Part shown: positions 63,241-64,000 of the stretch, piece after piece
Layout of the letters: every line of letters begins with the position of its first letter
Numbering within the stretch: the first letter of the stretch is position 1
From: Euglena gracilis
Taxonomy: Eukaryota > Euglenida > Euglenophyceae > Euglenales
Reading direction: 5' to 3'
Length of the DNA: 64,000 bases
NCBI GenBank assembly: GCA_039621445.1
Contig: CP154955.1
Location: forward strand, 30,883,471-30,947,470
The notes under the pieces: generated by a model
The model's database searches: none
What the model saw: the letters and a program-made list of their open reading frames with translations, nothing else
Told to the model about the DNA's origin: nothing
Program-made: the position numbers and the translations under genes

Positions 63241-63324
63241 CGAATGGTCCACCAGCTCAAGAAGGGGGCAGTGCCATTCTGCCAGAGCCACATGCGGAGG
63301 TCAGCCAAGTGTTGTGGGGGGCCG
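63241..63324 (-). CDS. Exon candidate, unidentified
   Basis: An 84-base block between TTTTGTCCAG and CG|GTTGGG codes HLADLRMWLWQNGTAPFLSW. Composition and splice ends fit an exon, but it does not join the 62,435 exon in phase. Confidence 0.3.
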
Positions 63325-63749
63325 CTGGACAAAATGATGGGAAAGAGTGCCCGAAAACAAGAAGATTTTCACACCTTGCCCCCTTTCAAACCGAACCTTT
63401 TCAAGGCACATCTCTATCAAACAGAGACATTGGCAGGAATTAGCACCTGATTTTTGCGGCAACTGAATGTGTAAAGTGCGACCAATGATGGGGGAAAAAC
63501 TCCACGATCTAAAGCCCTCTTAGCAATTGAGGTCACTGTAATTTGATGCCTCTCTCCAATGCTTGCTTTTGACGTTTTCAGCTTTGCTTTCTTTTTTGTG
63601 AATGATCATAAAAAATGTGCCTTCTTTCTCTCAAATCTTGTTCAGGACGTCAATTTTGGGGGGTATTTTTTTCTGGAAATGTTGCCTTTTTTGGTGGCTC
63701 CAACAGTTTTTTTGGGGGGGGGATGCACTTAGGACTGGGCGACATCTGG
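63325..63749. other. Non-coding DNA
   Basis: AT-rich; nothing recognised on either strand. Confidence 0.5.
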
Positions 63750-63940
63750 CCTTGGCTCCTGCTTAAGGGTTCGCATTTCCCCCCTGGGGGGTGGGGCTGG
63801 ACTGCAGCTAATCCAAATTTGGCTGCAGAAATCCTAGCAGCCCCCCTCCAGGGGGGAGGTCTGCTAGCAGGGCTAGCTAGTGAAAAATGTTTTTCAGCGA
63901 CCGGCACAAAGCGCCGAAAACCCCCAAACTCCCAAAACTG
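63750..63940 (-). repeat. hAT-like repeat fragment, inverted
   Basis: CTGCTTAAGGGTTCGCA, GGGCTGGACTGCAGCTAATC, CAAATTTGGCTG, CTAGCAGGGCTAGCTAG and CGGCACAAAGCGCCGAAA follow the reverse complement of 51,965-51,820. The copy fades out near 63,940. Confidence 0.7.
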
Positions 63941-64000
63941 CAGGTTGCATTGCATTTCCTGTGTTTGCAACCCCTCCCCAGCCTGAGGAACACCTGGGTC

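Overview
The window is eukaryotic nuclear DNA. It has GT-AG introns, three classes of retrotransposon or tyrosine-recombinase element, microsatellites, one short (CCCTAA)n tract and small GC-rich exons scattered through long introns. There is no bacterial gene layout. I cannot name the organism; a protist or alga with a large, repeat-rich genome fits best.

Bases 1 to about 12,550 are one Ty3/Gypsy element of chromovirus type, cut by the window edge on its 5' side. Its order is gag (long coiled coil, Pro-rich linker, capsid-like part, RS- and GK-rich tail), an N6-adenine methyltransferase (Dam-type) domain, a C5-cytosine methyltransferase domain, aspartic protease, reverse transcriptase, RNase H, integrase and chromodomain. 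Two chemically different DNA methyltransferases inside a Gypsy pol is the most striking content of the window. The copy is damaged: its parts lie in different frames, with breaks mostly at or near homopolymers.

A 2.56-kb Crypton-like element (about 9,027-11,587) interrupts the integrase. It encodes one protein split by three introns of 44-50 bases: a tyrosine recombinase, a charged linker and a PHD finger. Its ends carry large palindromes and a perfect 51-bp inverted repeat.

From about 14.1 to 27.2 kb lie three related DIRS-type retrotransposons. A is on + with its 5' end missing; B and C are on -, nearly complete but frame-broken. Each carries RT, RNase H, a Dam-like methyltransferase and a tyrosine recombinase. 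The end of the methyltransferase and the start of the recombinase overlap in two frames that both stay similar in all copies. B has a tRNA-like insertion. One exon-like piece coding a membrane segment lies between the Gypsy element and DIRS A.

From about 27.9 to 64 kb the DNA is gene-sparse and mostly host. Chains of phase-compatible exons can be followed for a secreted or Golgi glycosyltransferase-like protein (-, 38.2-30.8 kb), a RING-H2 ubiquitin ligase (-, 46.9-44.5 kb), an acidic protein (-, 49.7-49.25 kb), a plus-strand gene (50.5-51.2 kb), a Ser/Arg- and Ala-rich protein (-, 57.2-52.7 kb) and an unknown Pro/Ala/Glu-rich protein (-, 62.4-59.2 kb). Between them lie dispersed repeats: a family with a GGCCRTAACTCGGG core, TGGCCAAAA-like degenerate tracts, a hAT-like MITE with 8-bp target duplication and two foldback MITEs starting TGGCAGC with 6-bp duplications. 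Facing C and G runs recur throughout.

All exon calls rest on reading frame, splice dinucleotides and phase only. No search or expression evidence was available.
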